Below the pieces are notes generated by a model that was not told where the DNA came from, made no database searches, and was given only the letters and a program-made list of their open reading frames with translations. Of a DNA stretch of 64,000 nt, positions 23,258 through 38,200 are shown piece by piece (within the stretch, counting starts at the first letter, position 1; every line of letters begins with the position of its first letter). The DNA comes from Aphelenchoides besseyi (Eukaryota; Nematoda; Chromadorea; Rhabditida; Aphelenchoididae), in NCBI GenBank assembly GCA_024699855.1, contig JAMPIQ010000002.1:3410001-3474000 (forward strand), read 5' to 3'. The translations under genes and the position numbers were made by a program.

Positions 23258-26200
23258 ATGTCGCATCACTACGGTGCGAATCCCTCATCTCCACACACGA
23301 CCAACTATCGTTCCTACAGCGGCAAACCGGCTTCCGGACCGCCAACTGCTCCACGACCCAATCCACCGCCTCAAAACGGATACTATCAAGTGAGTGAATG
23401 GAATCTTTTCATTGTTTTCGTCTCTTCAGGCAGTTCGATCACCGGCACATCCGCACACTTCACCGCCGCGACACTCTCCGTCGCATCATGCGGTCCCGGC
23501 GCGTGTGGTCGAAGACGATTACCTTCAGGACGAAACCGCTTTCTTCGAACAAAATCGAATTAAACAACTGAAAAACGAACGAATCAACATCCAAAAGAAG
23601 ACATTCACCAAATGGGTCAATTCATATCTGAATCGAGTGGGTTCTTTCTGTGGCTTTCCAATCACCTGAGGGTTTTTAGGCGCGTTTGGAAATCCGCGAT
23701 CTCTTCACGGACTTCGGCGACGGCAAACTTCTGATGAAGTTCCTCGAGATCATCAGTGGCGAGAAGTTGGGACGTCCGAATTTGGGACAAATGCGGGTTC
23801 AGAAGATCGAAAACCTCAACAAATGTCTCGAATTCTTGAAACGAAAGAAAGTTCACGTACGTTTCATTGCCTAGCAATTAAGATCGCAAACAACTTTCAG
23901 TTGGAAAACATCGGTGCCGTTGATATCTTGGACAAGAACGAGGACTTGATTCTCGGTCTCATTTGGACCATCATTTTGCGTTTCACCATCGACAACATCG
24001 AAATTGAAACGAAGGAAAGTGGTGAGAAGAAACACGCCAAAGAAGCACTTCTGCTTTGGGTTCAACGCAAAGTCATGGATTATCCAAATGTTAAAGTCGA
24101 CAACTTCACTTCGAGTTGGCGAAACGGCATGGCATTTAATGCGTTGATTCACGCTCATCGGTTCGTTCACTTCACAAAACAGTCGATGATCTCAATGTTT
24201 TTAGACCCGAACTGGTCAACTTCAATGCTTTGAATCCGCAAGACGGAATTGGCAATTTGAACAACGCGTTCGACATCGCAGAAAAGAAGTTGGAAATTGC
24301 CCGTTTGTTGGACGCTGAAGACGTGAATGTTTCGCATCCCGATGAGAAGTCGATCATCACCTACGTCTCGCTCTACTATCATTACTTCGCCAAACAAAAG
24401 ACCGAGCTGACTGGTGCTCGTCGTGTCGGCAAAGTCGTCGGTGGTTTGATGCAACAAGATCAACTGCAAGATGATTTTGAGGTGATTTCGTCCGATCTTT
24501 TAGTTTGGATTCAACAGACCATCGATTGGCTTACCAATCGAAACTTCCCAAATAGTTTACGTGAAATGCAAACCGAATTGGCGACCTTCAATGACTATCG
24601 AAAGAACGAAAAACCTCCAAAGTACAAGGTAAGTAATCATTGATAAATATGAAGTTGAGTTGGAAATTTCAGGAAAAAGGTGAATTGGAAGCTTTGTTCT
24701 TTGCGATTCAAACCAAACGAAAAGCCATGGGACGTCGAGCCTACGCTCCACCTCAAGGTCTTTACATTCATGATGTCGAAACCGCTTGGTCACGTTTGGA
24801 TCACGCAGAAAATGAACGCCAGCACGCGTTGATTCTTGAACTTCAACGGCAAGAACGATTGGAATTAACGGTAAACAAAAGACAATTGAACAAAAACGAA
24901 CATTTCGATTTCAGGCTCAAACTTTCTATCGCAAAGCTGCAATGCGAGAGCAGTGGCTGACAGACATTGAAATTGTTTTGGCGAATGTTGAGATGTCAGC
25001 GACCGCAACGTCCGTGGAGTCGACAGCTAAAATGATCGAATCGATTAACACCGAAGCCGCACCGAAAGCTGATCGTTTTCGTTTGCTCGTTCAATTGTCC
25101 AACGACTTGCAAAACGCCAACTATCACGGGGCCGATGCTGTTCGACGCAAAGAACGAGAAGTCAACCAGCGTTGGTCTCGATTCCAAGCCATGTTGGCCG
25201 ACAAGAAAGCGCATTTGGATCGTCTCACTCAACTCACGATTTTGATTCGCGACATGGACACTTTGTCCTCCCAACTGAGTCAATTAGAAGTAAACAAAAG
25301 TATTCAGTCATAGTCAATATTTTCGTTTAGCCAGCAGCCAGAAATCGTGATCTCGGAAAACATTCGTTGGCTGTGGATGATTTGCTTCAAAAACACGAAC
25401 TGGTTATCACCGATCTGAGTGCTGCGGGTAAAATCGACCAGAATGAGATTGTCGATAATCGCTCTTTTAGGCAAATGGCTGCAGAAAGTAACGGCTCTAT
25501 CGTTGGAGTATATCAAGAGCAAAGGCGAACAATACGCCCTCGTCGAAGCCAAACTGCAAGCCGTGACTCAACAGCACAACCAACTGGGAGATTTGTGCAG
25601 AGAACGGAGTGCGGCCTTACAACGAGCCAAAGATTATTTCCAATTCATCCAAACGATCGAAGATGAAATCAACTGGGTGAATGAGAAGATTCATTTTTGT
25701 CGTTCAGTTCCACGCAATCTCAACGACATTTCCCAACTGAATCGTCAGTTTAAGACCCTCGAAACGGACATTCAATCGCATTGGCAACGAAACAAAGAAA
25801 TCGCCGATCGTAGTCGTCGAATTCTGAGTGCCGCTCCGTCGACTCGTGATGAAGCGACAAGCAAAATGCAAAATCTGAAAGTCAGTTGGGATCAACTGCG
25901 AGATGAATCCGAAAAGTTGGCTAAATGGTTGGCCGAAGCAGAACAAGCGGCTCAGTACTTCCAAGAAGCTAACGACGCGGAGTCGTGGGTTAGAGAGAAA
26001 ATGCCGTTGGCCAAGTCTTCGGATTATGGTCGAGATCTCGGTGCTGCTCAATCGTTGGCTAAACGTCACGGTTATCTCGAGAACGACATTAACGGCTACC
26101 GAAACGAAATCACTCGACTCGACGAAGCGGCTGCGCGTTTAGCAAAAAGCAAGTTTTTTGCTTCGGATTCTGATGGAACGACGACAACTTTTGATGCCGT

Positions 26201-29200
26201 TGAAGTGGAAGAATCGATGGTTCCGCGGGTTCGGGTTTTGTATGCGTACAAAGGAAACGGCATTTCAATCGAAAAAGGCGAAGTCTTGGCGCTTCTGGAT
26301 GTGAGTAACTTCGATCCTTAACAAGCAACATTTTGTTTTCAGATGTCGAACTCTGATTGGTGGCGTATTCTCAAACAAGATGGTGCAGAAGGTTACGCTC
26401 CGGCCAACTACTGTCACATCATTCCCAACGAAACGGTAAAACTGATCAGGAAACAGTTGTTATCATTGACTTTTAGGTTACGGTCACTCATCATCATTCA
26501 AAAACAAAGACACAAAAAGTGTCAACTGATGGCGCCGATGCATTGCTTCAACGTCAAGAAGCAATCAATCACGAATATCATCGTCTGGTCAACTACGCTC
26601 AAACACGTCGACGACTTTTGGCAGATGCGGTGAAGATGTTCAAGTTCAACAACGAATGTCAAGACTTCGAAAATTGGGCAAAAGAAACTCAAACGTTGAT
26701 CACAGAAAACACTCCGCACGATCACATTGCCGCCTTCAGACGCAAATTCGATGTAACCAACTGATCGAAGTATTCGAGTAATCTGCTTGCTTTAGAAATT
26801 GGAAACCGACGTTGCCAACAACGGCGGCACTCAACTGAAACAAATCAACGACATGGCCGACGAGTTGATTTCCGAAGGACACTCGAAATTGGAGAACATT
26901 CGTGCTCGACAAACTCGTGCGAACCAAATTTGGAACGATCTACAGAAGCTTCTGAAACAAAAGTCTGAAAGCTTAGTACGCTAAAGATCTTCAACCATCG
27001 AGTAATGTGTATGTTTAGACTGCGGCCGAACGTCTGTTCAAATTCAACGAAAACTGCGATGATACTCGATCGTGGATGCGCGAAAAGTTCGATTTATTGA
27101 ATCGACAGCCCGAATCTGGCGACATTCGTGCTCTTCAAGCCCTTCAACGACACTACCAGAATCTGAAACGGGATCTTGTTCCATTAAAAGGTTTTTCCTA
27201 CTCTTTGAATTTTATTAACTCGAGAATTGCAGAGCGTATGAACTACCTTCGCGAGTTGGGTGCTGAGATCAAACGTCAACACCCGGAACACGCCGCTGAA
27301 ACTGATCGTGTTCTTGCCGAACTTGGAGCAATGCACGCAGAGTTGGAACGTGAAGCCAAACTGCGAATCGACGCTGCCGAACAATCACAAGGACGTCAAC
27401 TGTTCGAACGAGCTGCTGATCAACTTCTTACTTGGTGTGCAACTCAAAAACAAACGATGTTGGACGAGCCGGTCGGTGGCGAACCTGCCGAGGACTTGGT
27501 CAAACGACACGCCGATCGTCGTGACAAAATTGCCGCTCATACGTACGAATTCACATACGCCGAAGAGCTCGGAGAGTCGCTTCTGCGCAAAAACCCACGA
27601 CTCACCGACGTCAAAAACAAACTGTCACAACTCGAAGCAGCGCGAGCTGATCTACAGGATGCATGGCAGAAACGAGCAGCCGAATATCGACAGCTTTTGG
27701 AATTGCAAGTTTTCAATCGTGAAGCCGAACGTATCGATGCGTTGACCAAAGGGCAAGAACGGGAATGTGAAATTGGAAACCTTGGAGTATGTTTTGCAGC
27801 CATGATCAACAATCATTTTGTATTTAGGACTCAGTTGAAGGTGTTGAGAATCTGCTTAAACAGCACGCCGATTTCGACCAAAAGCTTCATGCACAAGAAG
27901 AACGAATCAAAGCTTTTTGTGAGTCTGCTGATGCACTTATCAACGCCGGACACGCTCACTCGGGATTCATTGCACGACGTCGAGACGAAGTTTTGGATCG
28001 TCGACGTCGATTGTATGTTGCTACACAACAACGTCGTGCACGTCTTGATGATGCGTTGGTTTTCCAATCGTTGCGTCGTGATGCCTTCGAACTCTCCAAT
28101 TGGATCGCTGAAAAACGTCGAATTGCCACCGATGATTCGTTCAAAAACGACGATGCCGCCGCTCTCGATCGACGACTTTTGAAGCACGAAGCCTTTGTAG
28201 CCGAATTGCGAGCGAATGATGCTCGTTTACGGACCGTTTGTGCTGATGGTCAGACATTGATTGCTCAACAGCATTTTGAAAGTCCGCAGATTGCCGAATT
28301 AGTTCAACAATTGGAAACCGATTGGATTCAGTTGTCTCGTTTGGTCGATCAGAAGTCACACAAATTGGCCGAAGCCGATGAAAAAAAGAACCTCGAACGT
28401 CAACTGCACGATACTCACGCTAAATTGGACGAAATCGAAGCTCAATTGGCCTCAGAAGAACCCGGTGATCTTCGCTCCGTTAAACTTCTTCTTCAACATC
28501 AATCGGCAGTCGATGAGGAGATTCGACAATTGGAACAACGAGTCAAAGATATTGTCGCATTAGCTGAGAAGATGATCGCTTCTGGACACTACGATTCACC
28601 TCAGATTCAACGAGCAGTTGATGCACTGGTCGATCGTTTCAACGGTCTTCGTGATCCACTCGGTCGACGACAAGAACTCTTGAAAGAATCGTTGAAATGG
28701 CATCAATTGGCATTTGATGCTGATGTCGAATTGCAATGGATCGCCGAAAAGCGTCACATTGTTGAAGCTGGAGAATCTGCACGTTCGTTAACCGACGCTA
28801 CAAATGCTCGTAAGAAACACGATCAATTGGAAGCCGAAGTTGCTGCTCATCAACCACGAGTTACGGCCACATTGAAAACCGGAAAAGATCTTGTTGCTGC
28901 GGAGCACATTGCATCAAAAGCGATTAAACAGAAATGCATTGATTTGAATGTCGCGTGGAGTCAACTGAACGATGGAGTCAACAAACGTCGTGGACTCTTG
29001 GATTGGGCTCTTCGACGTGAACGTTTCTACGCCGATGCATCGGAAATTGAGCATTGGATTGCGGAAAAGCAACAACAAGTAAACTAAGAAACGATATGAA
29101 CGACTAAGAGCTTCACTTTTAGATTCATAGCAAAACTCAATCATTCGACCAGTTCAGTGCAGAACGTGTTTTGGGTTGGATTAAATCGTTGAAGAACGAC

Positions 29201-32200
29201 ATGAAAGTCTATCGCGGTAAACTCGATCAGCAGAAAGTGACGGCCCACGATGTTGCTAAGTCGAATCCAAAAGGAGAGACAGAAAACTCGCCGGTTTTGC
29301 AACGCCAAGAGCAAGTTGAAATGACATTTGAAGACCTCAACCAATTGGCCGACGAGAAATACGCCGAGTTGGAGGATTTTATGACATTGGTAAAATACAA
29401 TCAAGAAAGTCAGGAGCTGGAAGAATTCATCAACGAACAACTGCGAGAAGCGATGTCTGAAGAATACGGTCAAGATTTGGAACATTTGGAAGTGAGTTGT
29501 CGATTAGTTTCAATTATCAGCGGAGACTTTAGGACTTAAAATCGAAATTCGAAGAGTTCCGTCAGAACGTTCGCACTGGCTCAGAACGTTCGGTCATGTG
29601 CGAGAAGGTGGCCAACGATCTGTTGCAACGCGGAACTACTTATGCTCGTGATGTTTTGCGTCGCCAAGAAAAACTGAGAACCGCGTGGTCGTTATTGTTG
29701 GAATACATCGACTCACGAGCGCACAAATTGGATGCTGCCGGCGAATTGCATCACTTCAATCAACAGTGCGCAGATTTGCATGAGAAATTGACGGAGAAAC
29801 GAGTCACACTGCCCGTCGATTATGGTCGAGATCCACAGCAGGTCTCGAATTTGATTCTGAAGCATCAAGTCTTTGCGCGCGAACTCGAACAAATGCATCA
29901 CGAGCTTCAGGTTTGTTTAGTTTCGAGTGCTCTCGACGACCGTTTTTCCAGAAACTGTTGGAAGAGGGCGCCAATTTGAAGAACGAATATCCGGGTCCCA
30001 ATGCCGAACACATCGACGTTCAATTGGCCGCTCTCTCTCAATCTTACCATCAACTGAACGATGCCACTTCTCATCGATTCAACAAACTTCAAGCAGCCTA
30101 CGATTTGCAAATTTTCTACGCGATGGCTCGCGACTTTGTTTCGTGGAACGAATTGGCGTTGGCTGAAATGCAGGACGATCGACCGCCGCACGATCTTCAA
30201 ACCGCCGAATGGACGCAGGCTGAGCATCAACGTCTTCAAGCGGAGATTCAAACCCGTGATGTTGAGGCTCGTAAGATTCAACAGGCAGCTCGTGGAATGA
30301 TCGAACAACGTCACTATGCGACAAAAGATATTGAGAAACGAGCCGAAGAAGTGGAGTCCGTTTACGAACGAACAAAACGCGAGTGGAAGCTGCGAAACGT
30401 CTATTTGGCACAAGTGAGTTGATTGCTTGTTTACTCACTTGCAGTCGTTTTCAGGTCGTTCAGTGGCACGGGTTTCAACGTGAAGCTCAACAAATTCTCG
30501 TGGCTATTCGATCCAAAGATGAGACTTTGAAGGTGCGTTGATTTTACACGACATACGTTAAGTTTAAGCGCGTTTAATATCCTGACTTGAAATCTTGATA
30601 ACAACCTCAAGATGCGTAGCTTTTTTGCGGGTGTTTGTGATCGTGAAGTCCGAGCAATTGAAATTGTCTGACTCTAATTGAGGGGTTGAAGTGCGCAAAC
30701 AATCAAATCCTCAATCGAAGTTCTTGTGAACGAGTTTATTTTATTGGTGTGATTAAGAAGTCGGAATATTTACATAAACAAATAAAAATGAGTGCGAAAT
30801 ACAATAATCGTAGACGCTAAGTGATAGTGCGATTCGTGGTTAGCGGGACGCCAATCTAAGCCTTTTCCTTAAGCAACTTTTCGATGTAGGGTTGAACAAC
30901 TTCGCCGTGAGTCCAAGCAGTTGGATGGAAACGGAAACGCGGTCGTCCTTTTCGATCGATGAGGAACTTCTCGAAGTTCCAAGTCACGTCGTTAACACGA
31001 ATCGGATTGTAAATCAACTCGTCGCGTTTCCCGATTTGGGTGACTGTTTGTGGACACGTGTCCTGAAATGGTCGATAGACTTAATCGAATGGGTTGATTG
31101 CTTACCTTCATGAATTCGTAAAGTGGATGGTGGTTAGCGCCGTTGACTTCGACCTTTCCGTAGATGTGCAAATTGCGATGCGGCCGCCAGCCGTTTCCTG
31201 GTCGCACGTGCATGATACCGTTCATGATTTCGTGGTTCTCGGCAGGTTCTTGCAAGTAGAATTGATTGCATGGAAATGCCAAAATCTAAAGACAATGAAA
31301 ATTAATGACCAGAAAGTTGGCACTTACAGTGAAGTCATTTCCATTAGCTCGGTTCTTTTCGATTAACGGATTGAAGTCGGTGTATTGTTGAGTGTACGCG
31401 CAAAATGTGGCGACCTAAACACTTCGAATTGGAACTCGAACTCAATTGGAATATTTACATTGATGACGAGCAACACTTGTCCTTTGTATTGGGACAAGTC
31501 AGTGAATTCGCCTTCCAAAGTCTCAACTTGGAAGTCGTAGATCGATTGATTGGCTTTGTTGCAAGTACTCCACCTTGTTGTTTCGTCAATCAATTTGGGT
31601 CCCGGTTGTTCGGCGAAAGCACAAAGAACGGCACCACAAAGGGCCAACCAAATAGATCGCATGATTGGAAGTAGTGACTAGAATTTGAATGAAACTTCTG
31701 CTGAAAGTTCCACGCGCAACTGACAACCAAAATGCCGAAAACACGCCTTTTATAGAAGATGGCAGTAGGCGTGTACAAAACAATTAGCTCCACCCGATCG
31801 TGAAGAAATTGAGGGAACGAATAGTAAGAGGCAAAATGGAGGCGAATCATCAGAAATGTTTTTTGCTCTTCGCTTTTGTTCCTCCCCGGTGCTGTCCCGC
31901 TGTTCCGCGTAACGACTGAGCTTCGAACAACAAAACAACGACACGGGTACCCCTTCGGGTTGTTCCGTCCGCTTCGAAGACGAACAGGCGCGTGAAAACA
32001 ACAAATCGAATAGAACCATCACTCTTCTTACAACGCAGATGTTTTGTCGGGTTTTGTGATGAAAAAAATCGGCATCAAAGTGGTGGTGTTTGAAGCGGTT
32101 TCAAAACGAGTGGACAAACGTTGCTGACTGATTATGCAACGGAGCTCGAAAGACTGAATAACGAAATCGGAGAGCATTTCATGGCTGCGGAAATTGCATT

Positions 32201-35200
32201 GGAATTCTGAAGATTGAAAGCCATTGATTAAGATCGAACGAGGAACTCGAACAGATGACCCGCAGCGATTCGAAAAGTTTTTTAAGAGCAGCTGCGCAAT
32301 CAAAACAATCGAATGACAGCGTTTTGAAGCGGTTGGGCGGGTGACCAAAGTTTGTTTCGAAAATATTCACAACACAAAGTTGAGATCTTTGTGTGATCGC
32401 TGCGCACTCGGAAACTTCCAGAAGATGCCGTGAAGGAAACCGGTAGAGTCGTTTTGATTCGTCGAAAATGTTTTCGAGTTTGGCGAGTTGCCGTGGAATC
32501 GCTTTGGAAATTCGATGGGAAACGTGCACCTCGAAAGTTGATCTCGAGATCGTAATCTGAATACTGATGTTTGGTGGGTTTGATAAGTGAACTCGAACGG
32601 CTACAAACAACAAGTGAACTTTTGTGCGGATTTCGGCCGTGACCTGCGACGTGTGTGTGGCTGAAGGTCACAAACGTTCGTTGTGAAGACTCCTGATTAA
32701 TTGGTGTGTTTGTAACCAATTATTCCGAAGACTGGCGAGTAATTTCAAGTTACAACTTTGACCACGAAGCGCACAAACGCTCGCCTTTTCGTTGCAACCT
32801 CGAATACGGCAATCGACAAGTAGTTTGTTTGTCGATGGGGGGTTTTCGAAGACTTCAAAGATGAAGATGGACGTGAGTTTTCTGAAACCTTTGGGTGGAA
32901 ATGTTCCGGAACGAGCAATCGACTGTGCAAATGCTTTCCACGGAGTTGGCGAAAATGTGCGCGTGAAGATCAAAAAACATTCGCGCGGCTCTTAAGTTGG
33001 TGGTCGAAGTTTGAGGAAAACAAACTTGTTGCTCCAATTGGTTGTTTTGAATTTTGGAATCAAATCTCTAAAAAGGGACCTAAAATGAGAAATCAAATGC
33101 ACTCAAACATAATTCACAACTAAACACACAAACGAAATGTTTTTAGACACCACGCACAATGTCAAATGTTCAAGAAGTGGAATCACAAATGCGCCAATTC
33201 GACACATTCGGCAAAGCACTCAATCAATTGGACTCTCGAGTTCAGGATCTGGACGACTTAGCGAAACGCTTAGACGACGAAAAACACATGCAAATTGCGG
33301 ACATTAACGAAAGCAACGCACGAGTTCAAGAAGCACAACGACAGCTACACGGCCGAATGGATTTGGTTCGTCGAGAACTGGAAGATGCACTTCGAGTTGC
33401 TCGTTTCGACGACAATATTCAAGAGCTTTCGGTTTGGTTGGACGAACGATTGGCGCTGTTACGAGCACAGTCAACTGAAGAGAAGACACGAGCAATGAGT
33501 GTGGACGAGAAATTGGCACAATTGAAAGGCCGACAAGCTCTCGAGATTCAACTGAGTGCCAATTCTCCGCGTGTCGAAGCAGTTGCCGATCAATTGGCTG
33601 CTTTCCAGAAACAACGAAACCTAACTGTTCCACTACCTGAGACGGTTATTCATCGTGCCAACGGCCTGTTAAAGAAGTGGAAAGAATTGAAAGAACGGGC
33701 TCGATTGTTGGATGCTGAGCTTCAAGAAGCTCGCCAATTCTTTGACTTTGAACAATCTGTGGAACGTGTGTTGGCATGGATTCGCGACAAAGAGCTGATG
33801 CTTCAAGCTCAAGACACCGGAAAAGACTACGAACATTGTCTCGCTCTCTTGGATCGTTTGATTGGAAAACACGCCGATCAGTCAGTGGACGATGAAACGC
33901 TGCAAAACGTGAATCGATTAGGCTCCTCGTTGATTGCTCATGGCGGTGAGAACAAGAAGGAAGTTCAGGAACGATTGCGAGAGATGAACGATGCGTAAGT
34001 TTCGAGTACTGGAAACCACTTTATATGGATGTTTCAGTTGGGCGTTATTACAAGGACGAATCGAGAACTACCATGAGATGTTGAAGGCCGCTTTGGAAGT
34101 CCATCGCTTCAACAGCGATGTTGACGAAACGAATGCGCGTATTCACGAAAAAGCAACTGCTCTTCAGTCCGATGATTTCGGTCGAGAGCTGCGAGAAGTC
34201 GAAGAATTGATTCGAAAACAAGAGAAGATCGAACGTGACATGTCGGCAATTCACACAAAACTCAACGACCACGACGATTCGGCAAAAGTCCTTTTGGCCA
34301 AAGATCCGCCGTTGAGTGAAACGATCATTCACTCGTTGAAGATGTTGGAATCGAGTTGGCAACAACTGGCCGAATTGGCACATACGCGTCGACTTAAACT
34401 GCAACAGTCGTTGAATTTGCATCGGTAGGAGATTATTTGTTTCTTTTCGTTATTCTTGATTTCCAGCTACTTTGATTCTGTTAAGAAAATGGAACAGTGG
34501 GCTCAGCAAATTCGAAACAAGATGGTCACTTATGTTCGTCCACGTTCCGTCGAAGATGCGCGACAGCTTTTATCCGAGCACGCGGAACGACAAGTCGAGA
34601 TCGAAAGTCGACAAGCCGAACTGAGTGCTCTACGCGAGTTCGGTCAACAAGTTACCAACGATCAGCCGGATCATCGCTCTGAAATCCAACGTGCTCATCG
34701 TCGACTTCAGAATATCGAACACCAAATTCGCCAAACTTGGGAACAAGAAAACGCCGCTCTTCAGAAGGCTCTCGAATTGCAAACCCTGTACTCTCAAGTT
34801 CTTCAAACAGAAAGCTGGTTGGCCACGAAAGAAGCGTTTGTGAACGATTACGATTTGGGCGACTCGGTTGACACCGTCGATTTGCTTATTCGAAAACACG
34901 ACAACTTTGAAAAGACTCTACAAGCACAATCCGATAAAATGGATGCACTTCGAGCGGGAGTTCACATCATGGACGAAGCTCAAGAACCGGACGTTGAAAA
35001 GATTCGACAAAAATACGAGAATGTAGTCGAGAGATACGACAACCTGTTGGCGAGTTGTGCAGTCAAACGTCGTCGTCTTCAGGATTCACGTCAATTGCAC
35101 GAGTTCATTCGTTCATGCAGTGAACTGATCACGTGGATGAACGCCAAATTGCAATTGGCCTACGATGATGCGTACATTGATCCAACTAACCTACGATCCA

Positions 35201-38200
35201 AACTGCGAAAACATCTTGCTTTCGACGCCGAGCTTCAACAGAGTGAACATCGAGTTGAGAAAGTGAAGACTGATGGACAACAATTGTTGAGCGAAACTCA
35301 TTACGAAAGTGATCGTGTTCAAGCGCAATTGGACGAAGTGGTCGAAGGATGGAAAGAATTGCGAAGGTTTGTTTAACACTGACATCAACATTATGCTTCA
35401 AACTTTTAGCAAATCCGCAAATAAAACCCGTCTTCTTCAAGAATCCTATGAAGCTCATCAGTTGTCGTCGAAAGTTGCTATACTCGACAATTGGCTGGAT
35501 CGTGTGGAGCAGGATCTTGGAACTGAAGATCACGGTTCGGATATCACTTCCACAGAATCGTTGATTGCTAAACACAAACTTCTACGTACTGAAATCGAAG
35601 CCAAAGCGCCGATCGTTCAAGAAGTCGTGAACAAAGCAAACCATCTTAAGAGCTTGGTGAGTTAGATATTAACAGTCGATTACTCAGAAAATAAATCTTT
35701 TTAGAACTACGAAAATATCGACGATCAATTGAAACTCGTCGAGTCTGTTCGTCAACGATACACATCACTCGAAGATCCATGCAACATTCGTGCCGACAAT
35801 TTGGCCGAATCTTTGCGCTTCTTCGGTTGGACTGCTGATGCTGATGAGCAGTTGGTTTGGTTGGCCGATAAGTTGCCGCAATTACGAGCTCGTGAGTATG
35901 GAAACACTCTTCACGCCGCTCAATCACTTCAACGAAAACACGAGATTCTGCAAAGTGAGATCGAGACTCGTCGAACGGCTGTGACTGAAGTCCGCAAAAG
36001 TGGTGAACAGATGCGTGAAGCCGGTCACTTCAATGCTACTGAGATTGCTTCAAAAATTCGGGATTTGGATGAACAATTCGGATTGTTGGAACAATTGAAC
36101 GTCGAACGAACTCGTCGATTGGCCGAATCGTTGAAATCGCAACAATTTTACACTGAAGTGTCGGAGGTTAGTGATCAGTCATAAACATCGTGTTTATTTG
36201 CATTTCAGGCCGAATTGTGGTGTCGTGAACGATTGCCGTTAGTCGCCAATCAAGACACCGGAAACAACCAATCGGCTGCGGATGCTCACTTACGTCGAGT
36301 TACTGCGCTGGAAGCCGAACTGTACAAATTCGAGAGTGAAGTTCATCGTCTGCACGACATCGCCCATCGAATGATCGAAGACGGTCACTTCGACAAAACT
36401 CAAGTGGGTAGTTAACATCAAGAACATTCAATATTCTATCTTTTAGTTGACTACTCGTCAAGCCAATTTGGAACATTTATTCGAGAATCTTCAATTCGAA
36501 TGGCAACGTCGTCGAGCTCAACTGTTGGATGCGAGTCGTTACTACAATTTCGTTCGTCAAGTCAACGATTTGACTACTTGGTTGAATGAGAAAGAGCGAT
36601 TGGCGTTACGCGATGACTACGGTGTTGATTTGGAAGAATGTCGGGCATTGATTGCTGAGTTTGAATTGGCTATTCGCGAGTTGAGTGCATCTGGAGAACG
36701 TCTTCATGCGGTGATTAATTACGCCAAACAAGAACATTTGCTGCGATCCGGACATCCCTACGAAGCCTCGATTTACAACGCTGTTCGAGAATTGGAAGAT
36801 CAGTGGCGTCGTGTGAACAACACGGCAAATGATCGTCAACAAGCTCTTCACGACGCGCAGAAGATCCACATTTTCGATCAGGAAGCCGACGAGATGCTTA
36901 TTCGATTGGAAGAAAAGGAAGCGCACATTGTGGCCATGGATCAGGAAGATTTGGCGAACGTCGATTTGGCGACAGTCAAGAGTCATTGCCAAAAACACGA
37001 AGAGTTCATGAAATCAGTGTTCGGAGTGGAAAAACAGGTTCAAGAGTTGTGTGCTGAAGCAGACCGCTTGAGTGCTCTGTTCCCGCAAACCCACGAGCAC
37101 TTGGAGATCCGACGTTCGGAGTTGACCGAACAATTGAAAGACATCTTGGAGGCGGCAATCAAATTTGCCGATCGCTTGGAACAAGCCAAAAACAAACAAG
37201 CGTACTTCCAAGTGAGTCAAAGAATCGTGAATTCAGGTTTAAACTTGATTTCAGGAATGGCGGGATCTTGTCACTTGGATTCAACATATGCGCACCACAA
37301 TCACCGGCGAGATTTTGCCTCGTGATTTGGCCAACTGCGAGGCATTGAACGTTCGACATGCCGAATATCACACGGAGATTCGTCAACGTGAACCGCAAAA
37401 GAATGAGTTTGTGGCTGAAGGTCGAAAGATGATTCAGGCGGGAAATGCGCTCAGTCAAGAGATCACTACACGTATTGAGCAGTTGGAAGAAGGCTTCGGA
37501 CAACTTTATGAGATCTGGTTAGATCTACTCTGACGTTCTTTCTCTTATTTAAACTCAACTCTTCAGGCATGCTCGTCAAAATGTCTATGACGAGAACTAT
37601 GATGCTCAGAAGTGGTTGCACAACGCGGCGTTGCTAGAAAAATGGTTGGCCGAACGAGAATCTAATCTCACCGAGGATTGGCGACAGAACGAAACGGTCG
37701 AACAAGTCGAAGATGCAATTCGTCAATACGAAGACTTCTTGGCAACCTTGGATGCTCAAGCTACTCAGTTTGATTCTCTGCGTCGTCTAACCAAAGTCGA
37801 AGAACACTGGTCACAGATTCAAGCACGTGAAGGCTCCCAACTGTATGCCGGACCCTCATCGCAAACTGTTAGCCGTCGAACAAGTTCGATTGGTGGAGAA
37901 AATCGTCGTGACACTCAACAAATCAAGTTGGTCGAGAAGAAGAAGATTCTTCAGGAAAAACGACAAGAACGTGAACGACGTAAAACTCAAGAAATAACTT
38001 TGTTGAAACGCAGTCCATCGCAGGTCAGTGTTCGTTTTAATTTTGTCTTCTTTGCATCCAATTTCTCTAATCTAAAAGCGTGCAAAGTGGTTCCCGACAA
38101 ACACACATTTAATCGCCGGGCAGATGATCTGTTCTTAACATTTCAGTTCGTTTTATTTGACATTAAACGAACCGCTACAACCCGAGTGATAAGAGGCGCT

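Larger units (their letters stand above)
30533..33146 (+). other. 2.6-kb intron of sma-1 hosting a nested gene
   Basis: Donor gtgcgt after DETLK, acceptor ttttag before TPRTMSNV. It contains the complete minus-strand glutathione peroxidase gene (30856-31662) and its promoter. The remaining 1.4 kb (31755-33140) has open frames on both strands but none with splice logic or family signature. An ATG 12 nt into the next exon (33159) could start a shorter isoform if a promoter sits here. Confidence 0.7.

Noticed and set aside
22526..23397. Frames of 100-155 codons upstream of and over spectrin exon 1
   Set aside because: They run through the promoter and into exon 1 in the wrong frame; the spectrin start at 23258 explains the region.
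25427..25470. Continuous reading through a short spectrin intron
   Set aside because: The frame is open, but only removal of 44 bp restores the spectrin-repeat sequence ([14 protein letters not shown]).
30856..31662. Selenoprotein status of the glutathione peroxidase
   Set aside because: The active-site codon is TGC (Cys), not TGA, and no SECIS-like hairpin is needed to read the frame.
32179..32973. Minus-strand frames in the host intron upstream of gpx
   Set aside because: Polar, Ser/Arg-rich translations without splice logic or family signature; probably intronic sequence.
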